In this document: positions 35,155 to 46,129 of the stretch, piece by piece
How the letters are laid out: every line of letters starts with the position of its first letter
Position numbering within the stretch: position 1 is the first letter of the stretch
DNA from: Sciurus carolinensis
Taxonomy: Eukaryota > Chordata > Mammalia > Rodentia > Sciuridae
Direction: 5' to 3'
NCBI RefSeq assembly: GCF_902686445.1
Contig: NC_062216.1
Location: 15,971,084 to 16,035,083 of the forward strand
DNA: 64,000 nucleotides
Notes under the pieces: model-generated
Database searches by the model: none
Told to the model about the DNA's origin: nothing
Seen by the model: the letters and a program-made list of their open reading frames with translations, nothing else
Translations under genes and position numbers: made by a program

Positions 35155-35640
35155 GAGGTGAAGAGTAAATTTCTGGTTGTCATCCAAAAGCAAATGGAGT
35201 CATGGCAATGGAATGAATCTGTGTGGTTCGAGGTGAAGGCGCCTACCAATTTACTGGTCACCATGCTGTGCTTTTCTTCTTTTACAGGAGAGGAACTAGA
35301 ATGCTTTATAAAACCCTGATAAAACTTTCCATATAGAGAACTAGTTTAGAAGTTGGTGATGTTTAGTCCAGAGAAGGTAGGCTGAGAAGAATACGTAGTC
35401 CCCAGTTGCAGATATTTGACAGGATGCCCTGGAGGAAAAGATTTGCCTTTATGTTGCCTCCAAGTGTTAGAAGTGGAACCAAAGATTGAAAGCTGCAGAG
35501 GGTGAGGTTTAGTTCCAGTGTAAGGAAGTACTTCTCTTCAGAGTTAATTCTGGGTGCTCTGCTGTGGTGTGAGTTGTGGTAAGAGTTCCTGGTCCCCAGA
35601 TGCTATGGTAGAAACTAGACAATGATGTGGCCTACGTGTT
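34735..35640 (+). pseudogene. L3/CR1-type LINE relic
   Basis: A frame at about 34851-35055 reads IKFVADRN where the polymerase motif FADDTK sits in CR1/L3, followed by LDDRI and KVWNESKMIKFN. That order (metal-binding motif, then TLDDRI, then W..E..KMKFN) is that of the CR1/L3 reverse transcriptase. Further right, GTTTAGTCCAGAGAAGGTAG near 35362 and GTGTAAGGAAGTACTTCTCT near 35518 match the domain end of the family. Stops and the tetranucleotide array at 35108-35155 break it; one motif residue (D to N/V region) is lost, so it is a fossil. Confidence 0.65.
35108..35155. repeat. CTGT/CTAT tetranucleotide microsatellite
   Basis: Consecutive four-base units, four or five CTGT copies flanked by CTAT copies, inserted in the L3/CR1 relic. 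Confidence 0.9.
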
Positions 35641-36050
35641 TGAAGAGGAGTCAAATGTCCATCATGTTGGTTATCTTAGTGGATGGAGATTAGGGTTATT
35701 TTAAACCCTCAGATTCTGTTTCACTGAACTGAAGACCAGAATTTCTGTGGATTTTAAGCTGGTTGCTATTGGAATGTGGTCTGCTCAGAGCACAGACAAC
35801 ATCCCAAAATGACTGAAAGGTCATTGAAGGAGGACATTTTAAAGAAGGACCCTTTGGAAGGAATTTAAACTGCTCAGGTGCTGTGCCTGTGTCTAAATAT
35901 TTCTGAGATGGAAGCAACAGAACAGAACACCCCACCTTTGTCCTCTGAAAGCTGTCAAAACCTGCTCTCAGGTTCTTTATTCGAAGTCAAGCATATGAGA
36001 CTTAAAAATAATTCTGAATGTTGTTCCTCTAAGGAAGAAGGTTGTCAAGG
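35641..36050. other. Unassigned stretch
   Basis: Directly downstream of the L3/CR1 relic; may be its tail. No gene recognised. Confidence 0.4.
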
Positions 36051-36054
36051 GGTT

Positions 36055-36290
36055 AATAATGACTCCTATTTGTTAAACACTTGCTATATGCCATGCACTG
36101 TGCGAAGCACTTGATTGTATTTAGTCATTTAGTCTTCAAGACAATCCTCCAAGTGGATGTTTTCATTATTCTCAATTTCCAGATGGGAAACCTAGGCTTG
36201 GAAAGTCAATAGTCATAGTAAGTGGCCGAGATGAAACTCCTACCCAAGTTGTCTAGGAATAAAATAATCTACACTGTTAACCACAATACT
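36055..36290 (+). repeat. MIR SINE, nearly full length
   Basis: Follows MIR from TTTGTTAAACACTTGCTATA through ATGCCATGCACTGTGCGAAG, TTTCCAGATGGGAAACCTAG and AGTAAGTGGCCGAGATGAAA to CACTGTTAACCACAATACTA. Good order, moderate divergence. Confidence 0.85.
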
Positions 36291-36299
36291 AACTCTCCA

Positions 36300-38880
36300 A
36301 GGCAAAGAGAAAATTCTGGCTATATGAAAGAATTCTGGAGGCAACATTGCTTGCCTTGAGCAAAAGTTGAGCAGACCTAAGAGTGGAACGGGCCAGACTG
36401 GAGAAGACAGTGTGTTTTGGACAACTGAAGAAACCATCACATAGTGTTGGCCATTTTTCTGATTGTCAACAGCCCACGATCTGCTCACATAAATTAAGTC
36501 TTATTTTAATTGGCTTATTTGCTGAGAATAACAACGACATATGCCAATGTGGATAAACATGGAAAGACCACCTAGAGGAGGCAGGAATGGAAAAGGCATT
36601 TTACGCATATCTCAAAGAAAAAAAAAATCACACTTGTTCTGATTTTTATTTTCTTTCTTTCTTGTTACAAAAGTAATAACTCCTCATTGGAAACCAAATT
36701 AGAAGGCACAGAAAATCACAAAGAAAAAGGTATCATTTGCAATCATCACAGTGACCAGAGGCCAGATGACGGCTGGGAACACAGTTATTTGCACTCTCAG
36801 TCTTGGAAGCTTAGATGCTCACATGCTTTTATGGAAAATTATGAATATTTTTATTAAAGTGTGCACATTCTGTGCACAATATTTTGTAGTTTCCTTCCCT
36901 CCCTCCCTCTCTCTCTTTGTTTACTGACTGCATTGCCGTGAACATTTTTCCACCTCATCAAATTCTCTTCTACCCCGTTATTTGAAGTGGCTGTGTAACA
37001 TTCTACTGTGTGGATGTGCCTTGATTGGAATCTCATTTTTCACAAATGAAGGAATGAATCACAGTTCAATTGTCCTGCGGGTCAAGCACAAAGGCTTTAA
37101 GAGAAGGTAGGCCGACGCTAAAGCCAGGAGGAGTTGAGGGAGCAGGGACCTGAACTGGACCTTGGGATTTAGGATCTGTCTGGAGCTTTAAGAAATGGAG
37201 GTGAGTGACTGACAATTGATGCAAGCGGGGAGATCACCCAAGAGGGAGGGAGAGGAAGGTGGTGTTGGATTGGAAATGGTGTTGAGATGGGAAAAGACAG
37301 ACATTACCAACGGAAAAGAGAAACTGGGAGGACTCCTGGTCTGAAGAGAGGGCAGATGCAGGGATCCTGATTGAGAAAAAGGCTGGAGGCACGGCCCTGC
37401 ATCCGCTCTGCATGCCCAACCCCATGCCCATGCTGCCCCCATGGCCCTCTTAAGAAGTCTGCTTGTGGGAGAGCCTGAACCTTGGGTGTGGTCCTGAGGG
37501 CTTATTGTCCCAGAGAAGAGTTACAGGGATTGTGCAAAGATGTGTCTCCTGGTGATTCTCCAGGGGACGTCCCTCTGGAGAATGGTGGGAAAGAAAAGAA
37601 GAGCAGACCCTACCCTTTGGACCACCTCAAAGTGCCTGGAAGTCACTGGCTGTCCTCTCTTTCTTGGCAATCCTCCCCGACTGCTCAGGGACCAGCCTGT
37701 GAGATGTTCTCTCCATGATGGCCATGCCTCCCAGCCCTCTGCAGGAGAAACCCAAGTCCAAGAGTCTTAGGAGTGATCCTGAAGACCCCAAAGGAGGCCC
37801 CGAAGGAGGCCAGAGGTCTGGCAGCCAGAATATGTGACAGGAAATGAGTGGCAGGGGTGCTTCAAAGTGCCTCCTTTTGATCCATCTTTAGGAACTATGA
37901 GTGAGGAGGATCGCCTCAGTTCCCGGCTTCTGGTCAGCCCTTTTGAATAGAATGGAGGGGAGCAGAATGCGGCCCCAGGACTCACATTTGTGCTCCCATC
38001 CTGTTAACTTAATGCAGGGCAACTAATTCACATTAACGAGGGCCTCGAGAGGTCTCTAGAAAAATGGCAGGAGAACAAAATGGACTGGGTCTCAGGCTCT
38101 CGGGTCCCTCCAGCCCATTCTTTCTCTGACATGGAAAATCAACTTATTGGAACAAGGGGTGAGGGTCACAGAATCAGAACCAAAGAAAACAATTTTATGG
38201 CTCACATGTTACAGGCTTTGACAGCCCAGTGCATCTATTTCCACAGCAGGCGTCTTTCTGTCAGAAGGACAGACACTCGTCCCAGCCTGACAGGCAGCCA
38301 TTGAAGAGGTCTCTCTTCCAGGAAGGCACAATACAATTGATTAGATTTCTTCTTACCAAATTACAATCTCACTCCATTTTTTTTTTCTACCTCAGATTGC
38401 TCCCAGATCGCCTTGACTGGAGTTTTGGGTGTTCCCAAACACTCCAGTCACACAATTACAGATAATCTCTGCATTTACTTTCTTGGTTTCCTAATCATTT
38501 CCATTGTGTGTGGATTTTACTAGTTTAACTCTCAGTGAACAATTGTGTTCCCTCATCATCCAGTTCTTGGGGCTCTAGGCATCTCACCGTCACTCTGGAA
38601 GACTGCACACACAGACAGAAAAGCAGTTAGAACTACCCAGGGTTATTCAGACACCAGGGCACATCATCATTATGTGTCGTTAATAGCAAAGCCAAACCTC
38701 AGATCTGAGCTTCCATACTGAGGCCTTCCTCCTAGTGAGCCTTCTCTTTTATCGCCTGGGAACATGGACAGGAAATTATCTGGGAAGTCCAGGGGACACC
38801 TTCTTGATCATGGGTGTTCAATATTCTTGCTCCAGATTCTGTTTGGTTTCACATAGAAGCCTCATGTAGCTAGCTGATCT
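36300..38880. other. Unassigned non-coding stretch
   Basis: No gene or clear family. An A-run sits near 36618, a CCTCCCTCCCTCTCTC run near 36896-36915. 37990-38040 has TTAACTTAATGCAGG and ACTAATTCACATTAAC, a possible conserved patch. Open frames are all below 90 codons. Confidence 0.45.
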
Positions 38881-38889
38881 CTTGACATC

Positions 38890-39030
38890 TGTTGACGTTA
38901 GTTGCTTCCAGTGTTAATGCAGTGGGTTCATTTCAGCTGCTGTCTTGTTCTGGTGCAGAACATTTGTCAGTGAATTATATAAATATTTGTTTGATGCCGC
39001 TAATTAACCAGGTAAGCACAGAAGGCCATA
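38890..39030 (+). promoter_or_regulatory. Candidate conserved block containing an exon-like segment
   Basis: Non-repetitive. A pyrimidine-biased acceptor-like end TCTTGTTCTGGTGCAG precedes a 53-base segment (38959-39011) that ends in AACCAG followed by the donor GTAAGC. The third frame of this segment is open through it. It could be a non-coding exon or simply a conserved element with a chance splice signature; TAATTAACC near its end resembles a homeodomain site. Confidence 0.3.
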
Positions 39031-39339
39031 GACTTGAGGTTATGGTCTTTGAAGAGAAAACCTCTGAGTATTTGACCAACAGAAATTATTAATGATTATA
39101 GTAAAACTGGAGTTTGGAGATGAAAATAGATTCCCCGCATCTGTGGGCAGATGGGGTTTGTGCAGGCTGTAGGCCTCACCAATTTCCTTCTGGGTTCTTG
39201 TCTCACAAATTTGAAGACTAGAATCCATAGACAATAATGACAGGGAAGAGTGGCCCGACTGGGATTTATTTAAGTGAGAATAGATGGAACTCCTGCAATG
39301 TGGGAGGAGACCTAATAGTGTTATGGAGCTGGGGTCTTC
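39031..39339. other. Unassigned stretch
   Basis: No gene recognised. Confidence 0.4.
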
Positions 39340-40480
39340 CAGGAAACTGAGGCAGTGTGAAACCCCCCCCCCCCCGTGCTGTTCAGGTTAACGGGGGTGA
39401 ATTTATTGAAGGGATAGGGAAAGGGAAAAGGGGACACTCTCAGGCGAAAGAGTGGGTCATCTCAGAGAGGAGAAGGACAGTGTGTCTCTCCTGTACTCCA
39501 GTTTTATTGGGGATCCCAGAGAAGTTTCCAGAGAGTCCCACCCAGGTCCATCTCTTGACTTTTGACTGACAGCAGGACGATATCAGACTTTCAAGTTCCC
39601 ACTGCCATGACAACTCTAGGTCACCTTGACCCATGCTAATCAGTTCTAATTGGATTCTTAATCATCTATTCGTACAGGTTTTATGGTTAGGAGGAAGTTT
39701 CCTTATCTGCTGGGATCTGATCAGTGAAAAGGGTCACAAAAGTCTCTCCCTTCAGGATAACTTGGGTTCCTCTTATCAAAGTTATTTCCTGCCTGCATTT
39801 CCCTTGTGAATAGCAGAGTTTGCTGAGGAATGTGACATATCCCATCTACTTAAGCCAGGTAGGGCTGTTAGAAAATTGTTTCTTGGAAAAGAAAGCACAT
39901 GGGAGTCAGAGCAATGGGCCCATTTTTTAGAATTATTCCTTTTACCTCTTGTTCTCTTCCCTTCACTCACATCTGTCTGTCCCTATCAGCAGACCATGGA
40001 ATCTTCTTAGGGGGTGTAGGGCAGGCTCTTTGCTTTCTAGATATCTCAACTCAATGGGCCTCTTGTTTCTGATGGTCACTGGCAAAAGCCCCAAGGCAAA
40101 CTCTTTAAGGCAGTTCTCGTGGTTTGGAGCAGGTGAGCCTAAAGATTGATGACAAGGCCCCGAAAGTAGGTCCTGCCATTGCTCTTGGCTCCACCTATTG
40201 CCCTATGCTTGTCCTGGCCACTGCAAATCTCCCAGCTGGTGGCTCTCTGCAGACTTCGGGAGATGACACATTGACTTTTCCTCCCCAGATCCCCAAAGGG
40301 GATAGGAATCCTTTTCCAGTCTTTCCCACCGTGGGTCTCCATGTGGCATGACTCGACATTTTCTCTCACTGGGAGGCTCTCTGGGCTAGTCTGTCTGAAG
40401 GAGTATTTCTCCTCTTCTTCCAGTGCCTGACCCGCCCTGGCCATGTGCTTAATGCTTTTGCCTAGACACTTAACAAAATG
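39340..40480. other. Unassigned stretch, start possibly LTR-like
   Basis: A 13-C homopolymer lies at 39363-39375. GGGGGTGAATTTATTGAAGG after it and the following pyrimidine-rich/TTTTATTGGGG texture could be an old retroviral or LTR fragment, but I cannot name it. No gene recognised. Confidence 0.35.
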
Positions 40481-40489
40481 GGGGAGTCG

Positions 40490-40745
40490 TGTTCCACTGA
40501 ATGGCGTCCAGTAGGGGGGCGTGTGGAGGGAGCGGAGCGTTGTTTGTTTCCATCACACACATTAAAATCGATGGTGTTTGCTCATCTGGCGGAATGACAA
40601 CTCATTCCTCTGGACAGGCTGGCTTCACAATTGCTCGTTCAAGGGGAAATCTGATAAGAAACAATAGCCTGGTCTTCGGGAGCATTAAACCGTTGTATTC
40701 TAATTTAAACTTCAGGTGCACCAACTGTCTGGTTTGTCTTCTCCT
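40490..40745. promoter_or_regulatory. Candidate conserved regulatory block with GATA/SOX-like motifs
   Basis: Non-repetitive and CpG-containing. Includes ATTAAAATCGATGGTG near 40562, CACAATTGCTCG near 40626, TCTGATAAGAAACAATAG near 40650 (a GATA site next to a SOX-like AACAAT) and AGCATTAAACCG near 40680. It ends at an 18-T run. Regulatory role is inferred from motif crowding only. A 178-codon open frame starting at 40501 crosses it, but passes through the T run and shows no domain. Confidence 0.35.
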
Positions 40746-40751
40746 TCAGTG

Positions 40752-40769
40752 TTTTTTTTTTTTTTTTTT
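40752..40769. repeat. T18 homopolymer
   Basis: Eighteen consecutive T, encoding a phenylalanine run in the chance 178-codon open frame that crosses it. Confidence 0.95.
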
Positions 40770-41375
40770 GTTCCTCGCATTATTGATTTTTGATTCTTTC
40801 TTTTTTATAAGAAAAAGATCCTCAAAACCAACAGGCCTGATGAGAAAATTCAGTAAGGTTATCACAGACTGTCTGAAGAGGCAAAGTCCAATGCACACAA
40901 CTGGGCAATATTCAGATGTCAGGAAAGAAGGAGTGGTCAGGCACTTCCCAAGGCCCCCGGGAGGGAGGAGGAAAGGGCAGAGCAGACCTGGGGCTTGGTT
41001 GCAGTGCTCCTGGGGACTTGCAGGCCATCTGGGGTGAGGCTAGTCATTGGGCTGTAGAAGGAAGTTTGCATCCCTTCTGCCCAAATGCACAGATCAAAAA
41101 AGATCTTTAAAAAATGCAGAGTAATAATAGTAACGATCAACACGATCCTGATGCTGGGTGAAGTGTTACAGTTTTCCCTCTTCTTCCAATGCATTACTTT
41201 ATTTAGAATCACAGAATTATAGATTATTGTGCAGGAAAGAATGGTAGAGAACAGCTAGTTCAAATCGTGCTTTTTGCAGATGATGAAATTACAGCCAAGA
41301 GACATTAAGTGGGTTGCTTGAAACACTCACCCTCACCCCCAAAACAGCCCAGAGCAGGTGGCAGGACAGGCAGGT
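40770..41375. other. Unassigned stretch
   Basis: Possible MIR remnant near 41270-41310 (TGCAGATGATGAAATTACAG, AGTGGGTTGCTTG). No gene recognised. Confidence 0.4.
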
Positions 41376-41379
41376 GTAT

Positions 41380-41680
41380 TTGTGTGTTTTCTATACCTGC
41401 TGTGTCGCAGACACTCTGCTGGGCTCTGAGCATACAATGATGAGCAAGGCAAAGCTGACCTTGGCCCTCACAGAGCCTAGGGGCTGGGGGATGAGGCAGG
41501 TAGGCAAAGACCCCACATGGTGGTGACCATGGCAGGATACTATGCAACCTCCCACAGACGAGGAGAACCCAGAGAGGTTTCCTAGATCACATGACATCTG
41601 TAGTAGGACCAGGATATGAAGAGCCTGAGTTAGCCAGGTGAAGGATGGGGCTGGAGTCTGAAATGAGGGTAAAATAGGCA
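41380..41680 (-). repeat. L2 LINE 3' fragment
   Basis: ACACTCTGCTGGGCTCTGAG near 41411, ACAATGATGAGCAAGGCAAA near 41433, TTGGCCCTCACAGAGCCTAG near 41460 and GCCTGAGTTAGCCAGGTGAA near 41624 follow the complement of L2 in order. Confidence 0.6.
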
Positions 41681-41689
41681 AGGAAAATC

Positions 41690-42915
41690 AACTGATTTTC
41701 TCCCCAGACTTAGCCTTTGAGGGATGGAGAAGAATCTAGTCCCAAGTGCCTTCAGCAAAGTGACCACAAGAACCAGGAATGGTGAGATTCATGTGCAGCA
41801 CCTTTAATGTCATAGTCATGGCAGCTGTGGGCAGAACATATGGAAGCTAATCACCAAGAGGAAACCGAGTCCTGGAAACAGCTCAGTGGCATCTGACTGT
41901 TGGATAGTGGCAGTTTGGAGAAGAGACTCGCTCTCTGAGGGACAGACAAATAAAAGTATAAAGAGCTCCAAATCTGGGTTGGGAGAAAAAATGTCAGGCA
42001 AGTGGAAGATCAAATTCTGGTTGGCCCAGCCATGATGCACTTATGGCTTGGGGTTCCTATGCCATTCACAAAATTCACAAGAGGAGCATCAGGAACACTA
42101 GAATTGCAAAGAAGAAATTTCGTGACCTACGAGGATTTGTATATGAGTTCAATACGGGATTCCGACCCTGTTTTTGCCTACACATAGAATCTGCAGTTAT
42201 CCTAGGAGGCATTATGAAACCTTTAAAATAAAAGAAAATTTAAATAGAATCAATTTAAATCAATTTTACTTTAAAAAATTCATGCACAGTACTTTTAAGA
42301 AATGGGAAGAATGCAAAAATGAGCCATCTGTAGCCTCCCAGAGTGGCCATGAATCTTGGCTGTTCCGTGTGCAGCGCTGGGTTTCCGTGGATGGAGGCCC
42401 GGCAGGTGAGAGAGGACTTGTGCTGCTCTGCAAAGGGCTTAAGGCATCCTCTTTCCTCACCCTCATCTGCAGAAGCCCAGGAATAGGACTTCCTCCCTCA
42501 ATGCCTCCCCATGTTGTCTCTGCCTTGGGGCGTTGAAAGAGGATAATGCCACATGTCCCTGGGGCCATCCCCAGTGCTGGGTTCCCTTGCGTTTGTTTTA
42601 TATCATCCTATTTTTAAAGGGATGCTTCAATTGCATGAGGGCTTATTCTCTGACCTGTTGTCTTGTTGAAGTGAAGGACCCCAGGCTAAGCCTCCCGGCT
42701 TTCCTGCTGGTTTCCTGGTTGGTGAGCAGTCCACTGAAGTAATCCAGGTTGTGGTTTAGTGGTTAAGTGAAGAAAACACCCATTTCACAGTACTGCTGCA
42801 AAACTTGAATGGCTTAGAGGATGCGAAGGGTCTGATCCAGAGTATGGCATCCATTCAGTGCTTGGTATGAGTGACTTTCACCCCATCTTGCAATGTTAAC
42901 ATGGAAATTTAGAAA
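41690..42915. other. Unassigned non-coding stretch
   Basis: Open frames at 42002-42187, 42043-42231 and 42174-42536 overlap one another without a known domain. An AATAAA signal and A-rich sequence at 42225-42240 hint at a processed copy of some transcript ending there, but no parent gene is recognised. Confidence 0.4.
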
Positions 42916-42919
42916 ACTG

Positions 42920-43010
42920 CCTTTGTATGGATGAAGAAACCAAGCCCAGGAGAGGTATAGTCCTCCTGTGTCATCACGCTGATACTGTGACTAGAGGTGG
43001 AACTGGAAAA
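42920..43010 (+). repeat. MIR SINE fragment
   Basis: TGAAGAAACCAAGCCCAGGA and CTGTGACTAGAGGTGGAACT resemble MIR (GAGGAAACTGAGGCACAGAG; GCTAGTAAGTGGCAGAGC). Confidence 0.45.
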
Positions 43011-43940
43011 ATAAGGTTTTTCTAACACTCTGTTTCATGGTCTTCCGTCCAGTTTCCTGTAACAGAGGGCTAACGACTCTGTAGAGATCCATGCTGCTTT
43101 CCATTGGAAGCAGTCATGTAGGCATTTACTGACACTCAGTTTTATTCTAAAATTTGGTTTCCAAGTTGTTTTCAAGATAACATCCAGAACTATTTCCAGA
43201 TGCTGGGGAGACAGGTCATTTTCCAGATAATCTCTTTAAGCAAACAGAAGCACAGCCCTTGCAGGAGACCTGCAGTGTGCAGCTAAAGGGACTCAAGTAA
43301 CCTGTGCTGGTGTTAATGAGGAGCCAGGACCCCAAGGCACAGCCCCAGCCCCAGGCTTCCAGCCTGGAATGTGAGGAGGATGGCCTGTCAGGAAAACCTC
43401 CCAAGTGGAACAGGGGTCTGGTCTCCTTCAGAAGCCCCCAGCAGTGGGCTGCTAGGGGGAAGCACTTGGGGAACCCGTTGGAGTCAAGGTGGTTTGAGGA
43501 CATGAGTGGGCTACCAATTAGGAAACCTGGGACTCTGTCGTTGACAAACTAGGCCAAGCAACTTGACCTGGTTTATATAAAATGTGCCTAATCATACCTG
43601 CTCTGCCAACCTCAGAAAGTCAATGTTGAAATGAACTGGCGGGCAAAAGGGCTTTTGCAATGTGAAATTATGATGTATAGCTCTGTGGGATATGCAGGTT
43701 GGGGTAGGGAACACATTGACCTTGAAAAAAAGCCAAGTTGAAAGGAAGCCAACCTTATACAGTGTGGACAGGAATATATCACATTGTTGAGTAAGGGGAA
43801 ATATAGTCTCAATCTTCAGGGTCCTAAGACATTAATTACTAAAATATCCTGAGATGAAACACATATGGCTTTATTCTCAGAGATACTGACAGACTGGATA
43901 AAGAAGCCTCAGGAAAGATATATTTTAGTGCATTAGGAGA
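43011..43940. other. Unassigned non-coding stretch
   Basis: No gene recognised. Short frames only. Confidence 0.45.
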
Positions 43941-43944
43941 AAAC

Positions 43945-44207
43945 TTGTTTTTGTTACCTAATGCTGTGTAATAAAGGGTCACCAAACTGAGTGTTTCAAA
44001 CACCAATGAACATTTATTATCTCTCACATCTCTGGAGGAATGGGAGCCACTTAGCTGGGTGGTCCTGGCATAGGGTCTCACCTGGATTGTAGTCAAGACG
44101 CTGTTCAGATCTGCAGTCACCCAAAGGTTGACTGGAGGGGCTGATAGCTCAGTCGGCAGAGTGCTTGCCTTGCAAGCACAAGGCCCAGGGTTCGATCCCC
44201 AGCACCA

Positions 44208-44243
<36 letters not shown>

Positions 44244-44430
44244 TTGACTGGAGGAGTCACTGGAGAGAATGGTTCAGTATCTGAGGCCGTTGGCAGGAGA
44301 CCTCAGCACTTTCATTCACATTTCTTTCCCAGGCTGTCTTCAGGTCTTATAACATGGCTGCTGGAGTGAGCCATAAAGGGGACAAACTGGAAGCCATACT
44401 ATCCTTTATAACAGCCTCAGATGTCATACA
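43945..44430 (-). repeat. Old LTR-like interspersed repeat, split by an ID SINE
   Basis: TTACCTAATGCTGTGTAATA near 43954, followed by GTGTTTCAAACACCAATGAA and CATTTATTATCTCTCACATC, belongs to a common mammalian repeat that reads TAGCTATTGCTGTGTAACAA ... CTTAAAACAAC ... CATTTATTATCTC. The right part (44255 on, with TGGCTGCTGGAGTGAG-like sequence) continues after the ID. The family name and the orientation are uncertain. Confidence 0.5.
44123..44254 (+). mobile_element. Young ID SINE with 33-A tail and exact 16-bp target duplication
   Basis: The body (44139-44208) starts GGCTGATAGCTCAGTCGGCA, carries an intact-looking RNA polymerase III A box (TAGCTCAGTCGG) and a perfect B box (GGTTCGATCCC), and ends CAGCACCAC. 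An uninterrupted run of 33 A follows (44209-44241). An exact AAAGGTTGACTGGAGG lies at 44123-44138 and 44239-44254, overlapping the tail by three A. The pure tail and perfect duplication make this the most recent insertion in the window. It resembles a tRNA-Ala but is a retroposed SINE, not a tRNA gene. Confidence 0.95.
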
Positions 44431-44559
44431 CCTTCGCACTGACATCCTGTTGGCTATACAGGTTGGCCTTAATCAGTGTGGACAGGACTAGACAAGGACA
44501 CAGATACTCTTGGACTGAGAACCCACTTAGAGGAAGGCTATCACCACCATTGTGGAATT

Positions 44560-45015
44560 ATGAGCAATGTACCTCAGGAGAACTGAGAAGGGATCAACTT
44601 ATCATATCTGGGCTTTCTCTAAGCTTTGAGTATAGAGAGGAGTTTGCTGGTTGATGAGGGAGCAGTGCTTCAGATGAGGAGAGCACACTCGAGGCAGAGA
44701 GCCTTGGAATGGACAGCCATGTCGGGGGCATTGTGAGAGGGGTGTTATGGAGAAACTGTGCCTGGTGGCAGAGGGCAGGAAGACAGTGCACATTGGGGCC
44801 AGGTTATGAAGATCTCAAATGCATCTGAATCCAAACTGTGTGGGGTTCTATTCTGGATGACAGGATGACATGATTTGCAGGATTTTCAGGAAGCTGACTG
44901 AAGAAACATGGGAATGGGCCCAGTGGAGAAGAAACCTTGAATTTTTGAAGAGCAAGATGAAGGTGACATAGGCCAACTTTAGAAGCGACAGTGAGGGTGG
45001 AGGGAGAGGCCTATT
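44560..45015 (-). repeat. Possible L2 relic
   Basis: GGGGCCAGGTTATGAAGATC near 44795 and GGATGACATGATTTGCAGGA near 44863 resemble the complement of L2 ORF2 (GGGGCCAGATCATGCAGGGC; GTGACATGATCTGACTTA). Confidence 0.45.
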
Positions 45016-45181
45016 TGACAGCCAGTTTTGGAGGTTTGGGTTTCTAGAAATCACTGAACTAGATCTTCTTTCTATAATTGGGAAAACATTGAGTAAGAGA
45101 GATGTTGCTCATTGAAGGATAAGAAACTTAGTATAGCTTTTTTACTAAAGTTTTAGGTTTCTAATCACAAGGTAACAGTCA

Positions 45182-45549
45182 TGCCATGGTTTGAATATGT
45201 GTCCCAAAGTTCATCATCTGGAAACTTAATCTGAAATGCTGTGTTGGGAAGTTGAGCTCCATGAATGGTGACTGGATCATGTGGGCTCTGCCTCCAGAAT
45301 GGATTAATGTTGTTTTGACAGGACTGGGCTGTGGTATAAGCAGCACCCTCCTGCTCATCCCGGAGGGTTGCTCTCTCTGCTTCCCCCTTCCACCACAAGA
45401 TGTCATGGAATAGAGGTCCTCCTCAGGGTCTGTCACCTTGGTTGGAGTTTTCCCAGCCTCCAGAACCATGGACCAAATAAATTTCTGCTCTTTGTAAGTT
45501 ACCCATTTTCAAGTATTGTCAGAGCAGCACAAAACAGAACAAAGGGACA
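45182..45549 (+). repeat. MaLR LTR
   Basis: Begins TGCCATGGTTTGAATATGTG, contains GGGCTCTGCCTCCAGAATGG near 45280, CCCAGCCTCCAGAACCATGG near 45453, CAAATAAATTTCTGCTCTTT near 45474 and AGAGCAGCACAAAACAGAAC near 45521. The order is that of MST/MLT-type LTRs. A 170-codon open frame starts in the LTR and runs into flanking sequence; it is not a gene of a known family. Confidence 0.75.
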
Positions 45550-46125
45550 CACAGAAAGGAGTATGTGTGTAAGGAACTCAGAAAGAGGGAAAGTAAGATT
45601 GGGAGGTACTGAGTCCCCCTTAACTTGGAGTAATCAATTATTAGAGGGTTATGGGGAGCCTTTACTGGTGCCCTTGGCTGAGTTAGCATCCTCTTCTGGT
45701 AGCCTCTCTATAGCTCTGTCTTCAACTTGTCTCAGGGCATTATGGGTAGTAGGTGTCCCTACTACTCATACTCTTGGTGAGCTCCTGCCAGAGGGCCCAT
45801 CCCTCAGTCACCCTGCATTCCCAACAATTGGTCCAAGGCCTGGCACATGGAAGCAGCTTGGGGTGCAGATGGGAAACTGAAGGAGAAATCCAGTCATGGT
45901 TCAGTGTTTGGGCTGGATGACATCTAAGGTTCGTCTCAGAGGTGGTGATCCTAGACTCTCATGAGGAAGGCAATTAGTGGAGATGGACTGGCAGTATAAA
46001 ATAAGCTCAGCAGAGGGCGACAACTATGATAACGAAAAGGACAATCAGAACAGACTCCAGAGTCCAGCTTTACACCCTCGCCCCGACCTCTCATTAAGTG
46101 AGAAATGATAGTTCTAGAATGCCCA
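45550..46125. other. Unassigned stretch
   Basis: No gene or family recognised. Confidence 0.45.
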
Positions 46126-46129
46126 TCAA

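Noticed and set aside
40501..41037. 178-codon open frame on the plus strand, the longest in the window
   Set aside because: It crosses an 18-T homopolymer and unique sequence, has no domain and no splice or promoter support.
42002..42235. Possible processed pseudogene before an AATAAA and A-rich stretch
   Set aside because: The two overlapping plus-strand frames match no protein I know; A-rich sequence after AATAAA alone is not enough.
44139..44208. tRNA-Ala-like gene
   Set aside because: The sequence is part of an ID SINE with a 33-A tail and target duplication, so it is a retroposed SINE.
45368..45880. 170-codon open frame
   Set aside because: It begins within a MaLR LTR and continues into unannotated sequence without any recognisable motif.
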